Of a stretch of DNA of 64,000 nucleotides, positions 1 through 9,405 are shown one piece after another. The notes under the pieces were generated by a model. The model ran no database searches. It was given only the letters and a program-made list of their open reading frames with translations, and had not been told where the DNA came from. Where the stretch lies: contig NZ_AMRI01000008.1 in the NCBI RefSeq assembly GCF_000299915.1, positions 90,094-154,093 on the forward strand. The letters are read 5' to 3'. Position numbers and translations under genes: made by a program. The stretch comes from Gallaecimonas xiamenensis 3-C-1. Lineage in GTDB: Bacteria; Pseudomonadota; Gammaproteobacteria; Enterobacterales; Gallaecimonadaceae. The first letter of the stretch is position 1. Every line of letters starts with the position of its first letter.

Positions 1-407
1 TTCACGCCGCCAAATTCACTGTCATTGGCGATACGATCGAGTTCAGACACCAGCTTGGTGTACTCGGCGTTCAGGGCTGTCCTGTCTGCCGTGGTATTGG
101 AACCGTTGGATGATTGCACCGCCAGGGTACGCATACGCTGCAGTATATTGCTGTATTCATCCAAGGCACCTTCTGCGGTTTGGGCCAGGGAGATACCGTC
201 GTTGGCGTTGCGAGCCCCTTGGTTCAGACCGTTGATCTGAGCGGTCAAGCGGCTGGAAATTTGCAGGCCTGCGGCGTCATCTTTGGCGCTATTGATCCGC
301 AGGCCTGAAGACAGGCGTTCATAACTGGTGCCGAGCTCGTTGGTGGAACGTGACATCACTCGTTGCGAGTTCAATGAGGCCACGTTGGTATTCACGTACA
401 GTGCCAT
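1..407 (-). CDS. fliC: flagellin, N-terminal part (cut by window edge)
   Basis: About 135 N-terminal residues are readable before the window ends. They open [16 protein letters not shown] and carry the flagellin signature [18 protein letters not shown] followed by a heptad-rich helix, which is the D0/D1 region that packs the inside of the filament and is read by the type III export gate. The start is supported by a GGAGAGG ribosome site a few bases upstream. The gene follows flgL on the same strand and has its own sigma54 promoter at 474-489, as Vibrio flaA does. The number and type of further flagellin genes cannot be seen here. Confidence 0.95.
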   Translation of the reverse strand, partial: MALYVNTNVASLNSQRVMSRSTNELGTSYERLSSGLRINSAKDDAAGLQISSRLTAQINGLNQGARNANDGISLAQTAEGALDEYSNILQRMRTLAVQSSNGSNTTADRTALNAEYTKLVSELDRIANDSEFGGV

Positions 408-473
408 GATCCTCTCCTTCCAAGAAAGATGATTTCAAGTGACGCGCAACGAGGTGCGCTACACCCGTAACAC

Positions 474-489
474 TGCAACGAGCGTGCCA
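474..489 (-). promoter_or_regulatory. sigma54 promoter of the flagellin gene
   Basis: The minus strand reads TGGCACGCTCGTTGCA, matching the sigma54 consensus TGGCAC-N5-TTGCA completely, with GG and GC elements at the correct spacing. It lies about 70 bp upstream of the flagellin start and just inside the gap after flgL. By analogy with Vibrio it would be driven by a FlrC-type activator. Confidence 0.85.
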
Positions 490-490
490 G

Positions 491-1708
491 TTATCTTACA
501 TAGTCGAAAAGGGTCAAAGAATTGACGACTTGGAAGCCAGAGTAAGCGGCTTGCATCACGGTTTGCTGCTGAGCCAGCTTGGAAACCGTCTCGGCGATGT
601 CCACTTCGGCGATATCGGCACGGTTAGACTGCAATACCACGTCCATGGCCTCACTGCTGGAGCTGAGGTTATCCAGCACATTGACCCTGCCACCGATGAT
701 CCCCTGGGCGGAAACCACGCTGTTGTAGGTATTCTCGGCAAGACTTTGGATATAAGCGGCATCTTCTTGCCGCTGCTGCAAAGTCCGGCTGGGGTCGGAC
801 AACTGGGCTGCGTAGGTGGTCAAGCCGTCGAGGATATTGTCACGAACCGGCGCATCCAAGGTGATATCGGCACTGGCACCGGCGGCACCGTCCAGGGTGA
901 TATCCAGACCGTTGAAGTCGATGGGTTCACCCGGCACATAGTTGCCGCTAGCCAGCACGGTGCCGCCGCTGTCGGTTATCTGATAGGTATCAGGGGCGCC
1001 GGCGGCGGTGGTCACACTGAAAGTATTGCCTGCCGGGTTATTGGGATCGTAGTTGGCCCGGTAGAAGGCATCGAAACCTCCTTCGTCTCTGACCCCTGTT
1101 GTCACAGTGCCGGCGCCGGCAGTCAGGGTGCCGGTAGCCCCCAATGAAGGATCCAGGTTGTCGAACAGATCAAAGCCGGGGAAGTTGGCATTGATGGTAA
1201 AGCCTTGGGAAACCTGGATATTCTGGCGCCCTTGGTCACCCTGATAAACATACTGCCCCGCTATCTTCTGGTAGGGCGCCGTTTTGCCGGCATTGCCCGA
1301 GAAGATGTAGTCGCCGTTGGCGTCCTGGGTGTTCATCAGATCCTGTAGGTGGTCACGGATCCCCAGCAGTTCGGAGGCCAGAGCCTCCCTCTCGTCAGGG
1401 CCGTTCACACCGTTTTGGGCCTGGACCATCAGGGTCCTGGCCTTGGCCAAGGCATCGGTCATGCTCGACAGGGATGTTTCGGCGATACCGAAGCGGGACT
1501 TGAGGTTGTCGCCGTTCTTACGAAACTGCTCGGACAGGCCAAGCTGTTCGGTCAGCCGCAATACGGTGCCGGCCCCGGCCGGGTCGTCGGCCGGCTGCAG
1601 AATGCGTTGCTGGGTACTGGCCTGGTCGCGCAGCCTGACCAACAACTCCTGGGTACTGAGGATGTTGTTCAGGCCTGACTGGTAAATCATGTTGGTCGAA
1701 ATACGCAT
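491..1708 (-). CDS. flgL: flagellar hook-associated protein 3 (FlgL)
   Basis: 405 residues. FlgL forms the second ring of the hook-filament junction and is exported by the flagellar type III system. The N terminus (MRISTNMIYQSGLNNILSTQ) and C terminus (around residues 350-405, ending in SGFQVVNSLTLFDYVR) are flagellin-like coiled-coil arms, enclosing a variable middle rich in Gly, Thr and Ala. It follows flgK after 4 nt and is the last gene of the flgFGHIJKL unit; flagellin follows with its own promoter. The length is within the family range for polar flagella. Confidence 0.96.
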   Translation of the reverse strand: MRISTNMIYQSGLNNILSTQELLVRLRDQASTQQRILQPADDPAGAGTVLRLTEQLGLSEQFRKNGDNLKSRFGIAETSLSSMTDALAKARTLMVQAQNGVNGPDEREALASELLGIRDHLQDLMNTQDANGDYIFSGNAGKTAPYQKIAGQYVYQGDQGRQNIQVSQGFTINANFPGFDLFDNLDPSLGATGTLTAGAGTVTTGVRDEGGFDAFYRANYDPNNPAGNTFSVTTAAGAPDTYQITDSGGTVLASGNYVPGEPIDFNGLDITLDGAAGASADITLDAPVRDNILDGLTTYAAQLSDPSRTLQQRQEDAAYIQSLAENTYNSVVSAQGIIGGRVNVLDNLSSSSEAMDVVLQSNRADIAEVDIAETVSKLAQQQTVMQAAYSGFQVVNSLTLFDYVR

Positions 1709-1712
1709 GGCG

Positions 1713-3713
1713 TTACCCTATGGCTTGCAGCAGGTTGTCGAAGACGTTCTGGGCGGTAGACAAAATCCGCGCCGTGGCTGAGTAGGCTTGCTGGAACTGA
1801 ATGAGGTTGGCCGCCTCTTCGTCCAGGTTAACCCCGGCGACCGCCTGCAGGCGGCCTTGGCTCTCGTCATGAAGGGCCTGGGCCGCTTCCTGTTTGACGC
1901 GCATGGCACCGGTTTTGTCACCCACATTGCTGACCAGGCTGGAAAAGGCGGTGGTCAGGCTCTCGCCGATAACGGTTGTGGCGCCGGCTTCGTTCTGACG
2001 AACGATCTCCGCCGTCTGCAACTGGGCCAGCTTCAGGCCGTTATTGTTGTCCGACTTGGCGGTCATGGCGCCGGTAGCGCTGTCGAGGTTCACCCCCAGG
2101 GTGAACTCATCCCCCGCCGCCGGCGTTCCAGACAGCTTGATGGAGAAGCCGTAATCCAGAGGCGGCTCTGGAATGGGGGTTTCCGAGTCAAAGTTGGTGG
2201 GCCCGCCGATGGCGGTACCGCCCTGGTCATAGAGTTGGTACTGGGTATCGCTCAAAAAGACGATACGGCCAGGGGCAGTGGCGTCCAGGGCCACCGGCGA
2301 GGTGGTGGCAAAGCCGGAGGTGGCCGGGTCGACGTTGGTAACATCGATGCTGGAAACCGTGGCGCTACCCAAGTTGCTGGCATTCTTATTGACCGCGATA
2401 GGAGAGGCCAGGGCCAGCTCCTCGGGGCGGTCCATGGCCATATCCATCAGGTTGATGGCATCCCGGGTGGGGTGCAAGACAAAGGTGTCGCCGGCGGCAA
2501 AAGCCCCGGGCGGGGTAGCGGCGCTAAAATCGATTTGCAACCCGTCCACATTGGCAGGGGCCGGCAAGGTACCGGTCGCCAGGGTGCCGGTCACTTTGCC
2601 GCTGCTGTCCAGGGCCTGGACTTCGTAGTCGGTGGCCGTGGTAAAGACAATTTGATAGTCCTGATCGGTCAGCTGGGTACCGTCGGTGACCTGCGCCGTC
2701 ACCAAGTGGTCGGCACTGGAATTGTCCTTCATGCCAAAGGCGGTCAGGGTCGGCAGCTTGAAGATATCACCGCCTAGGTTGCCGTTGAGATCCAAACCCA
2801 GGTTGTTCTGCTTGTTAAACGCATCGGCCATGGCCAGGGCCATCTGCCCCAGTTGGCGCTGGGCTGGCTCCAGCACGTCTTGGCGGAAACTGCCAAGGCC
2901 ACCCAGTTTGCCGCCCACATCGGCCACTTTTTGCTCGAAGGTCTGGGTACCCAGGGTCACCGACATTTCCAGGCGGCGGGTCTCTGGGTCACCGGCGGAC
3001 ACCTGCACGGTAGAGCGGCTATCGGGCAGCACCAGGGCCATACCGTTGGCCATGGTTACGTTAACTGCGTCCCCGGTGGACTGGGTAACCTGGATGTCCA
3101 TCAGCTCGGACAGCTGGCTGATGTACTCATCGCGTTGATCCAGCAAGGTGGAGCGCTGACTGCCGTTCTGGGTATTGCCTACCGCTGCCAACTGCTGGTT
3201 GATACCGAAAATACTGCCGATAAGGCCATTGGCCTTCTCGCTATAGGAGGTCAGCTGTTGGTTGACTTCTTTTTGCTGCAGCGAGAACTGTTCGGCCTGG
3301 CGCTGGTAGTTTTCCAGCATGTTGCCAAAATCGCTCAGCACCAGCTCACGGTTGGAAATGGAGCTGGCTTCATTGTTCATGGTGTTGATGCGCGCAAACA
3401 GGTTTTCAATACCTGTACTTAGGCCGTTGCTGGTATCCCCCAACAGCTTGTCGGTGCGATTGGCCTGGGTCAGGTAAGCATCGGCAAATCCCAGGCTGGT
3501 GGTGTCTTTACGCAACTGGGCCTGGGCGAACTGGTCCATCATCCGATGCACAGTGACCCTGTCGATCCCCCCCAGCACTTCGGCGGTAAATTCCACCCGC
3601 TGGCGCGAATACCCGTCGGTGTTGACGTTGGTGATGTTATTACCGGCAATATTGAGGGCTATCTGGTTGGCATAGATGCCAGATACCCCAATGCGCATCA
3701 TTTCATTGGACAT
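1713..3713 (-). CDS. flgK: flagellar hook-associated protein 1 (FlgK)
   Basis: 666 residues. FlgK caps the hook and links it to FlgL at the junction. The rod/hook-type N terminus is visible (GVSGIYANQIALNIAGNNI, then NVNTDGYSRQRVEF at about residue 30). The C-terminal helix (around 620-666, EEAANLIQFQQAYSATARIL) is the conserved axial-protein end. The start codon overlaps the flgJ stop by one base (TAATG), so the two are probably coupled. It is longer than the E. coli protein, because the variable middle domain is expanded, as in marine gammaproteobacteria. Confidence 0.96.
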   Translation of the reverse strand: MSNEMMRIGVSGIYANQIALNIAGNNITNVNTDGYSRQRVEFTAEVLGGIDRVTVHRMMDQFAQAQLRKDTTSLGFADAYLTQANRTDKLLGDTSNGLSTGIENLFARINTMNNEASSISNRELVLSDFGNMLENYQRQAEQFSLQQKEVNQQLTSYSEKANGLIGSIFGINQQLAAVGNTQNGSQRSTLLDQRDEYISQLSELMDIQVTQSTGDAVNVTMANGMALVLPDSRSTVQVSAGDPETRRLEMSVTLGTQTFEQKVADVGGKLGGLGSFRQDVLEPAQRQLGQMALAMADAFNKQNNLGLDLNGNLGGDIFKLPTLTAFGMKDNSSADHLVTAQVTDGTQLTDQDYQIVFTTATDYEVQALDSSGKVTGTLATGTLPAPANVDGLQIDFSAATPPGAFAAGDTFVLHPTRDAINLMDMAMDRPEELALASPIAVNKNASNLGSATVSSIDVTNVDPATSGFATTSPVALDATAPGRIVFLSDTQYQLYDQGGTAIGGPTNFDSETPIPEPPLDYGFSIKLSGTPAAGDEFTLGVNLDSATGAMTAKSDNNNGLKLAQLQTAEIVRQNEAGATTVIGESLTTAFSSLVSNVGDKTGAMRVKQEAAQALHDESQGRLQAVAGVNLDEEAANLIQFQQAYSATARILSTAQNVFDNLLQAIG

Positions 3714-4666
3714 TACGGCCTTCCCTTACTCATGGCGGGGTGGTCAAGCACCTGGAGGATCTTCTTGGCGTAATCCGGATCCGTGGCGTATCCCGCTCCC
3801 TGGAGTTCCTGCAGAAAGCGTGCCGAGTCTTTGGCCCACTTCACTGCCTCTTGATAACGAGGCGACTCTTTCAGCAGCTGGATGTAGTCACTGAAACTGG
3901 CTTCGGGGCTGTCATAAGCCCTAAATTGTGCCACTTCGCGCTTGGGAGTAAGACCCTCGTATTCCAGGGTGGTAGCGGTAACCTTGTCCCCGTCCCACTG
4001 GCTGCCGGCCTTGATGTTAAAGAGGTTAAGGCTGCTCTTGCCGCCCTCCCCTTTCAGCACTTTCTGGCCCCAGCCGGTTTCCAGGGCCGCCTGGGCCACC
4101 AATACCATGGGATTGACGCCAATGGCGGAGGCCGCTTGCCGCGCATAGGGCAACAGGCTGCCCACAAAGGCGCTGGGGCTATCGAAACTGATGCCGCCCT
4201 GGCCTTCACCATCCGCCAACGGCGCTGGCTCTTCGGCGCTGGCCTTGGCAATGGTTGGGGCCGGCGGCGCACTTTTGCCGCCCGTCTTTGCCGCTGTCAC
4301 AGCGGTACCCATCTCGACAGAACTGACCTGGCGGCTGACACCTATGGCGGAGGCCGGCATCAGGGTCTTGCCGTCGGGTTTGAGCTGCTGGGCAATGATT
4401 TCCGCCAGGCCAAGGCCGCCTTTATTGGCGATTTCCAGGGCCATTTGCTGGTCCTGCATATCCCGGTAGAAATTCATACTGGAGGTGTTGAAGGGGCTGT
4501 TTTTTTCGAAAACGGCATTGGCGTCGCGCATGCTTTTAAGCAGTTGGCGGACAAAGATGGACTCGAACTGCTTGGCCGTTTCCAGCAGGGCCTTGTCGTC
4601 CTGCTTTTGGGCCCCCTGGCGGAGCTTGTCCAGCCCCGCCAGGTCGGTAAATAACGGCGTGTTCAT
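3713..4666 (-). CDS. flgJ: peptidoglycan hydrolase / rod cap FlgJ
   Basis: 317 residues and two domains. Residues about 25-100 are the rod-capping domain ([39 protein letters not shown]). Residues about 160-310 are a GH73 glucosaminidase domain with the catalytic-glutamate motif AALETGWGQ and the tail [11 protein letters not shown]. FlgJ locally opens the murein so that the rod can cross the periplasm. It overlaps flgI by 4 nt upstream and flgK by 1 nt downstream. Both domains are complete, so this is the dual-function gammaproteobacterial form. Confidence 0.96.
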   Translation of the reverse strand: MNTPLFTDLAGLDKLRQGAQKQDDKALLETAKQFESIFVRQLLKSMRDANAVFEKNSPFNTSSMNFYRDMQDQQMALEIANKGGLGLAEIIAQQLKPDGKTLMPASAIGVSRQVSSVEMGTAVTAAKTGGKSAPPAPTIAKASAEEPAPLADGEGQGGISFDSPSAFVGSLLPYARQAASAIGVNPMVLVAQAALETGWGQKVLKGEGGKSSLNLFNIKAGSQWDGDKVTATTLEYEGLTPKREVAQFRAYDSPEASFSDYIQLLKESPRYQEAVKWAKDSARFLQELQGAGYATDPDYAKKILQVLDHPAMSKGRP

Positions 4667-5745
4667 ATCACGATCAACTCCCCGGACAGGGCCCCTGCCT
4701 GTTTGAGGGCCTCAAGGATAGCCATGACATCGGAAGGAGCCGCCCCCACTTGGTTGACCGCTCTGACCAGGTCCTGCAGGGTCACACCGGGGTCGAAATA
4801 AAACATCCGCGCCTGGCTCTCGGTGACTTCCACGTTGGAGTTGGGGGTCACCACCGTCTGTCCCTGGCCAAAGGCGTTGGGCTGGCTCACCTGCGGGTTC
4901 TCGGTGATGGTGATGGTCAAACCGCCATGGGTGATGGCAGCCGGCTTAAGCCGCACTTCCGAACCCACCACTATGGTACCGGTACGGGAATTGACGATGA
5001 CCTTGGCCGACTCGGTAGCCGGGTCGAAGGTCAGGTTTTCCAGGGTAGAGAGGTAGCTGACCCGCTGGTCCACATCCCTGGGGGCCCGCACCTGTACGGA
5101 CGCCCCGTCCAGGGCCTGGGCCACCCCAGGCCCCAACAGATCGTTGATGGCATCTTCCATGCGCTTGGCGGTGGTGAAATCGGCACGGTGCAGGTTAAAA
5201 GTGATGAAGTCGGAGTGGGCAAAGGGCGATGCCACTTCACGCTCTACTATGGCCCCGCCCGGGATGCGGCCAGCGGTGGGGGTGTTGCCGACTATCTTGG
5301 AGCCGTCGGCCCCTTCGGCGCTAAAACCCGACACCACCAGGTTGCCCTGGCCCAGAGCATAGATCTGGCCGTCTACGCCTTTGAGGAAGGTTTGCAGCAA
5401 GGTGCCGCCACGCAGGCTCTTGGCCGAGCCTACCGATGACACTGTGATGTCGATCTGTTGGCCGGGCTTGGCAAAGGGCGGCAAGGTGGCGCTGACTGCT
5501 ACCGCCGCCACGTTCTTGATATTGGGACGGCGACCGGACGGCAACTGGATGCCGAAGTTGCGCAGCATGGAGGCAAAGGACTGTTCGGTGAAAGGGCTCT
5601 GCTCACCGGTACCGGGCAAGCCCACCACCAGGCCGTAGCCCACCAGTTGGTTATCCCGCACCCCGGCCACAGACGCCACGTCCTTGATCCGTTCGGCCTG
5701 CACCGAAGCGGTCAGCAACAGAGCCAAAAACCACAGGCGTTTCAT
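4663..5745 (-). CDS. flgI: flagellar P-ring protein FlgI
   Basis: 360 residues from the chosen start. FlgI polymerises into the periplasmic P ring around the rod. It has a Sec signal peptide ([17 protein letters not shown]) followed by the hallmark [20 protein letters not shown] and [12 protein letters not shown]. An ATG 24 bases further upstream is possible, but it sits inside flgH and would put eight residues before the signal peptide; the start at 5745 is preceded by CTGAGGA. It lies in the flgFGHIJKL operon directly after the L-ring gene. FlgI is chaperoned by FlgA, encoded at 12.8 kb. Confidence 0.95.
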   Translation of the reverse strand: MKRLWFLALLLTASVQAERIKDVASVAGVRDNQLVGYGLVVGLPGTGEQSPFTEQSFASMLRNFGIQLPSGRRPNIKNVAAVAVSATLPPFAKPGQQIDITVSSVGSAKSLRGGTLLQTFLKGVDGQIYALGQGNLVVSGFSAEGADGSKIVGNTPTAGRIPGGAIVEREVASPFAHSDFITFNLHRADFTTAKRMEDAINDLLGPGVAQALDGASVQVRAPRDVDQRVSYLSTLENLTFDPATESAKVIVNSRTGTIVVGSEVRLKPAAITHGGLTITITENPQVSQPNAFGQGQTVVTPNSNVEVTESQARMFYFDPGVTLQDLVRAVNQVGAAPSDVMAILEALKQAGALSGELIVI

Positions 5746-5756
5746 GGCGATAGTCC

Positions 5757-6428
5757 TCAGAAGGGCCACAGGGGCGAGTTAAAGAAGCGGGCCAGCCAAC
5801 CTTGTTGCTGGGTATCGCTGAAGGCGCCGGTACCCGAATACTGGATACGGGCATTAGCCACCCGGGTGGACTGGACTGTGTTATCGGCTGTGATGTCGTC
5901 CTGGCGGACTATGCCGGTGAGGCGGATAAATTCTTCACCGTTGTTAAGGGTGATCCACTTCTCGCCGCGCACCATCAGGGTGCCATTGGGCAGCACCCGG
6001 ATCACGTGCACCGAAATGGCGCCGTTCAGCTGGTTGGCCTGGTCGGCGTCGGACTCGCCCTTGAACTCGTTCTTACCGTCTATGCCTACCCCCAGGGTGT
6101 TGCCGTTGATGGTAACGGGGCGGCCCATGACGGTGGGCGCAGGCAGGTCCACCGAGCTTTCTTTCTTCAGCTCGGTGGTAGCCGATTTCTTGGCGCTGGT
6201 GCTCTCTTCGAGCATGATGGTGATGATATCCCCTACCCGGGCCGCCTTACGGTCCGAGTAGAGGTTTTGGGCGGCAGCGTCAAAATACATGGAGCCGGTG
6301 GCCACCAGGGGTTGCTCATCAAATGCCGGCAGCACAGGAGCAAAGTCCGGATCATCGGGAATGGGTTTGGGGCCGTACGTGGCACAGCCCCCCAAAAACA
6401 AGATCGCACAGACAGCCAGGCTACGCAT
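5757..6428 (-). CDS. flgH: flagellar L-ring lipoprotein FlgH
   Basis: 223 residues. This outer-membrane lipoprotein forms the L ring. The signal peptide ends in the lipobox LGGC (cysteine at about residue 15), followed by a short linker and the conserved stretch [27 protein letters not shown]. The C terminus includes [19 protein letters not shown] and [12 protein letters not shown], family hallmarks. It sits 9 nt after flgG and 11 nt before flgI. The FlgT H-ring protein and FlgO/FlgP encoded at 14.5-16.7 kb are expected partners in reinforcing this ring. Confidence 0.96.
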   Translation of the reverse strand: MRSLAVCAILFLGGCATYGPKPIPDDPDFAPVLPAFDEQPLVATGSMYFDAAAQNLYSDRKAARVGDIITIMLEESTSAKKSATTELKKESSVDLPAPTVMGRPVTINGNTLGVGIDGKNEFKGESDADQANQLNGAISVHVIRVLPNGTLMVRGEKWITLNNGEEFIRLTGIVRQDDITADNTVQSTRVANARIQYSGTGAFSDTQQQGWLARFFNSPLWPF

Positions 6429-6437
6429 AAAGCCCCC

Positions 6438-7226
6438 TTACAACTGGTTGTTGACGTAACCCATCATCTCGTCAACGGCAGAGATCACCTTGGAGTTCAT
6501 CTCGTAGACGCGCTGGGTTTCGATAAGGTTGACCAGCTCCTCGGTCACGTTGACGTTGGAGGTCTCCAAGGCCCCCTGCTGCACTGTGCCCAGGCCATCC
6601 AGGCCAGCCACGCCCTGCTGGGGGGCCCCTGAGGCACCGGTTTCCTGGAACAGGTTCTGGCCTATGGGCTCCAGACCCTGGGGGTTGACGAAGTTGGTGA
6701 CGTTCAACTGACCCACCACCACTTCGTCGGCCTGGCCGGCGACCCTGACCGATACCTGGCCGTCACTGCTCACAGAGATGGACTGGGCGTTGTCGGGGAT
6801 ATTGATGGCCGGCTGGATCTCATAGCCTGCCCCGGCCGTTACCAGGGTGCCTTCGTCGTTGAGGGCAAACTGGCCATTACGGGTATAGGAAATGGTGCCG
6901 TCCGGCATCAGCACTTCGAAAAAGCCCGGGCCTTCAATCATCATGTCCAGGCTGTTGTCAGTGCTCAGGCGGTTACCCTGGCTAAAGGTCTTCTGGGTCG
7001 CCGATACCTTGACACCGGTGCCCAGCATCAGGCCGGAAGGCATCTCGGTGTTTTGGGACGACTGGGCCCCTGGCTGGTGGATGTTCTGATACAGCAAGTC
7101 TTCGAACACCGCCCGGCTCTTTTTAAAGCCGACAGTGGATGCGTTGGCCAGGTTGTTGGAGATAACCGAGATGTCAGTCTGCTGGGCATCAAGGCCGGTT
7201 TTGGAAATCCACAATGCAGGATTCAT
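6438..7226 (-). CDS. flgG: flagellar distal rod protein FlgG
   Basis: 262 residues, the family's normal length. The distal rod N terminus (MNPALWISKTGLDAQQTDIS followed by SNNLANASTVGFKKSRAVFE) and the C terminus (NVNVTEELVNLIETQRVYEMN) are conserved axial-protein signatures. FlgG forms the distal drive-shaft segment within the P and L rings. The gene lies 10 nt after flgF. Confidence 0.96.
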   Translation of the reverse strand: MNPALWISKTGLDAQQTDISVISNNLANASTVGFKKSRAVFEDLLYQNIHQPGAQSSQNTEMPSGLMLGTGVKVSATQKTFSQGNRLSTDNSLDMMIEGPGFFEVLMPDGTISYTRNGQFALNDEGTLVTAGAGYEIQPAINIPDNAQSISVSSDGQVSVRVAGQADEVVVGQLNVTNFVNPQGLEPIGQNLFQETGASGAPQQGVAGLDGLGTVQQGALETSNVNVTEELVNLIETQRVYEMNSKVISAVDEMMGYVNNQL

Positions 7227-7236
7227 GGGTTACTCC

Positions 7237-7983
7237 TTAGGTCAAACGCAACAGGTTGTTGTGGGACGCATCCATGTCTTCGGCGGTCTTCATCATCTTG
7301 AGCTGCAGCTCAAACTGGCGCTGCAGGTCGATAAGGGCTGTCATTTCTTCCACCGGGTTGACGTTGGAGCCCTCCAGGGCCCCTTGCAACAGGCGCACAT
7401 TGGCCTCGGCCAGGGCGTTGGTGCCATCTTTTTGACGAAAGAGGCCGTCTTCACCCTTTACCAGGTCGCTGAATTCGGGGTTGACCAGCTTGATACGGTT
7501 GACCTGCTCTATGGCGTTGGCCGGGGCACCCTGGGGCAGCACGCTGATGGTGCCGTCGCCGGCGATCTCCAGCTTGGCGTAAGGCAGGGGAACAGCGATA
7601 GGGGCATCCCCCTCGCCCAGCACCAACTCACCCTTGGCGGTTTCCAGCAGGCCGGTATCGGACACCCGCAGGTTACCGGCCCGGGTGTAGCCTTCGGTGC
7701 CGTTGGCGCCCTGTACGGCCAGCCAGCCTTCACCTTCGACGGCCACGTCCAGGGTACGGCCCGTGGTTTCCAGAGAACCGGCGTCAAAACGTTGGCCTGG
7801 GCGCTCGCTCATGGCAAAAACCCGGGTCGGCATACCGTCGCCAAAAACCTGCATGGCGCGGGCCTGGGCGAAATCGGCCTTGAAGCCGGTGGTCTTGGCA
7901 TTGGCCAGGTTGTTGGCCCGGGCGGTCAGGGCATGCATGTCCTGGTTGGCGCCGCTCATGGCCAGGTAAAGTAACCGGTCCAT
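7237..7983 (-). CDS. flgF: flagellar proximal rod protein FlgF
   Basis: 248 residues. MDRLLYLAMSGANQDMHALT and the RANNLANAKTTGFKADF motif identify the proximal rod protein; the C terminus carries NVNPVEEMTALIDLQRQFE. It is the first gene of a separate sub-operon: a terminator follows flgE, and a sigma54 promoter at 8026-8041 lies about 45 bp upstream of the start. Confidence 0.95.
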   Translation of the reverse strand: MDRLLYLAMSGANQDMHALTARANNLANAKTTGFKADFAQARAMQVFGDGMPTRVFAMSERPGQRFDAGSLETTGRTLDVAVEGEGWLAVQGANGTEGYTRAGNLRVSDTGLLETAKGELVLGEGDAPIAVPLPYAKLEIAGDGTISVLPQGAPANAIEQVNRIKLVNPEFSDLVKGEDGLFRQKDGTNALAEANVRLLQGALEGSNVNPVEEMTALIDLQRQFELQLKMMKTAEDMDASHNNLLRLT

Positions 7984-8025
7984 CTGTCAGTCCTCTGTCA
8001 ACGCGATGGTCATGGCCAATTGCAA

Positions 8026-8041
8026 TGCAATTGCAATGCCA
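8026..8041 (-). promoter_or_regulatory. sigma54 promoter of flgFGHIJKL
   Basis: The minus strand reads TGGCATTGCAATTGCA, that is TGGCAT-N5-TTGCA with correct GG/GC spacing and one mismatch in the -24 element. It begins at the end of the T-run of the flgE terminator. The motif sits in a small imperfect repeat (CAATTGCAATGCAATTGCAATG on the plus strand, spread over 8017-8038), so a second overlapping half-site is possible. Confidence 0.75.
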
Positions 8042-8070
8042 AAAAAGAAAGCCCGCCTGATGGCGGGCTT
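8041..8070 (-). terminator. rho-independent terminator after flgE
   Basis: On the minus strand GCCCGCC-atca-GGCGGGC is followed by TTTCTTTTTT. It separates flgBCDE from flgFGHIJKL and abuts the flgF promoter. Confidence 0.85.
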
Positions 8071-8088
8071 GGGCAGCGAAGCAGAGCC

Positions 8089-9390
8089 TTAGCGGATCTG
8101 CAGGATGTTCTGCTGCAGGGTGTTGGACACCTCGATGGCCCGGCTGTTGGCCTGGAAGTTACGCTGGGCGGTGATGAGGTCCACCAGTTCCTGGGTCAGG
8201 TCCACGTTGGAGGACTCCAGGGCGCCGGAGCGGATGTTACCGAAGGTACCGGAATCCGGTTCACCAGCCAGAGGCTCACCGGACTCGGTGCTGGCCTTCC
8301 AGCCGGTGTTACCGGCCTGGCTCAGGCCCTGCTCGTTGGCAAAGCGCACCAGGGCAACCCGGCCCAGGGGCTCGGTGGTACCGTTGGAGTAGGAAGCACG
8401 GACCAGGCCGTCGGCACCCACCTCAACACCGGTCAGGCGACCCACGGTCAGGCCGTCTTGGTCAATGGCGTTGACGGTAAAGGTGTCGGCGAACTGGGAC
8501 TGGTTCTGGTAGTTCAGGGTAATGGTCTGAGTACCGTCGGAACCGTTGGTCAGCACACCGGCCAGGGGATCGGTAGTCAGGGTAGCCGGTACGGTCGGCG
8601 GGGTACCAGGTTGGCCGGTGGAATCGAAGTTCATCACATAGCCGTTATAGGTACCGGACGCGTCGGTGTAGCTGGGGCCGGTGCTGCCGGCAATGCTCAC
8701 CGGTTTGCCGTCCACAAAGGCAAAAGCGTTCCAGGTGTTGGGGGTGGTGTCATCTTTGATGTAGTAGGTCGTCATGGTGTGTGACTGACCCAGGGAGTCA
8801 TAGATGGTAACCGAGGTGGCGTTGTTGTACGTGCCCGACTTGGTAGGGTCGAACTGGGTCACGTCATAGGCCGGGGCACCGGCCGGCAGGTTCAGGTCCA
8901 GGTTGACGTTGCCGGTCTGCAACGGCGTACCCACGGAGTCCGGCACCTGCAGGGACTGGGCAGTGGACAGAGCCGCAGAAGCGGAGGTGCCGTCGGGGTT
9001 GACCGGGAACACCTTGAGGTAGTTGCCCTGGTTGTCCACCACGTAGTTTTCTTTGTTGAGCTTGAAGTTACCGGCGCGGGTATAGGTCAGCTCGTTGGAG
9101 TTGACGTCGCTGCTCAGGGCAAAGAAGCCGTTGCCGTTGATAGCCAGGTCGAAGGTGTTGTTGGTGAACTGCAGGGCACCCTGGTGGAACTGCTGGGCCA
9201 CAGACGAAGTCACAGCACCGTCACCCACCTTGGTACGGGGGTTGGAGAAAATAGAGCTGGCGTAGACGTCGGCAAATTCCGCACGGGACTGCTTGAACCC
9301 GTAGGTATTGGCGTTGGAAATGTTGTTACTGGTGACGTCCAAGTCTTTCTGGGCCGCGTTCAGGCCACTCAGGGAAATATTGAATGACAT
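8089..9390 (-). CDS. flgE: flagellar hook protein FlgE
   Basis: 433 residues. FlgE polymerises into the hook, the universal joint between rod and filament. The N terminus MSFNISLSGLNAAQKDLDV with SNNISNANTYGFKQSRAEFA and the C terminus NVDLTQELVDLITAQRNFQ are diagnostic. The central domain is Gly/Thr/Asn rich and variable. It follows flgD after 15 nt and ends the flgBCDE unit just before a terminator. Confidence 0.96.
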   Translation of the reverse strand: MSFNISLSGLNAAQKDLDVTSNNISNANTYGFKQSRAEFADVYASSIFSNPRTKVGDGAVTSSVAQQFHQGALQFTNNTFDLAINGNGFFALSSDVNSNELTYTRAGNFKLNKENYVVDNQGNYLKVFPVNPDGTSASAALSTAQSLQVPDSVGTPLQTGNVNLDLNLPAGAPAYDVTQFDPTKSGTYNNATSVTIYDSLGQSHTMTTYYIKDDTTPNTWNAFAFVDGKPVSIAGSTGPSYTDASGTYNGYVMNFDSTGQPGTPPTVPATLTTDPLAGVLTNGSDGTQTITLNYQNQSQFADTFTVNAIDQDGLTVGRLTGVEVGADGLVRASYSNGTTEPLGRVALVRFANEQGLSQAGNTGWKASTESGEPLAGEPDSGTFGNIRSGALESSNVDLTQELVDLITAQRNFQANSRAIEVSNTLQQNILQIR

Positions 9391-9405
9391 AGCGTTATCC
9401 TCTTA

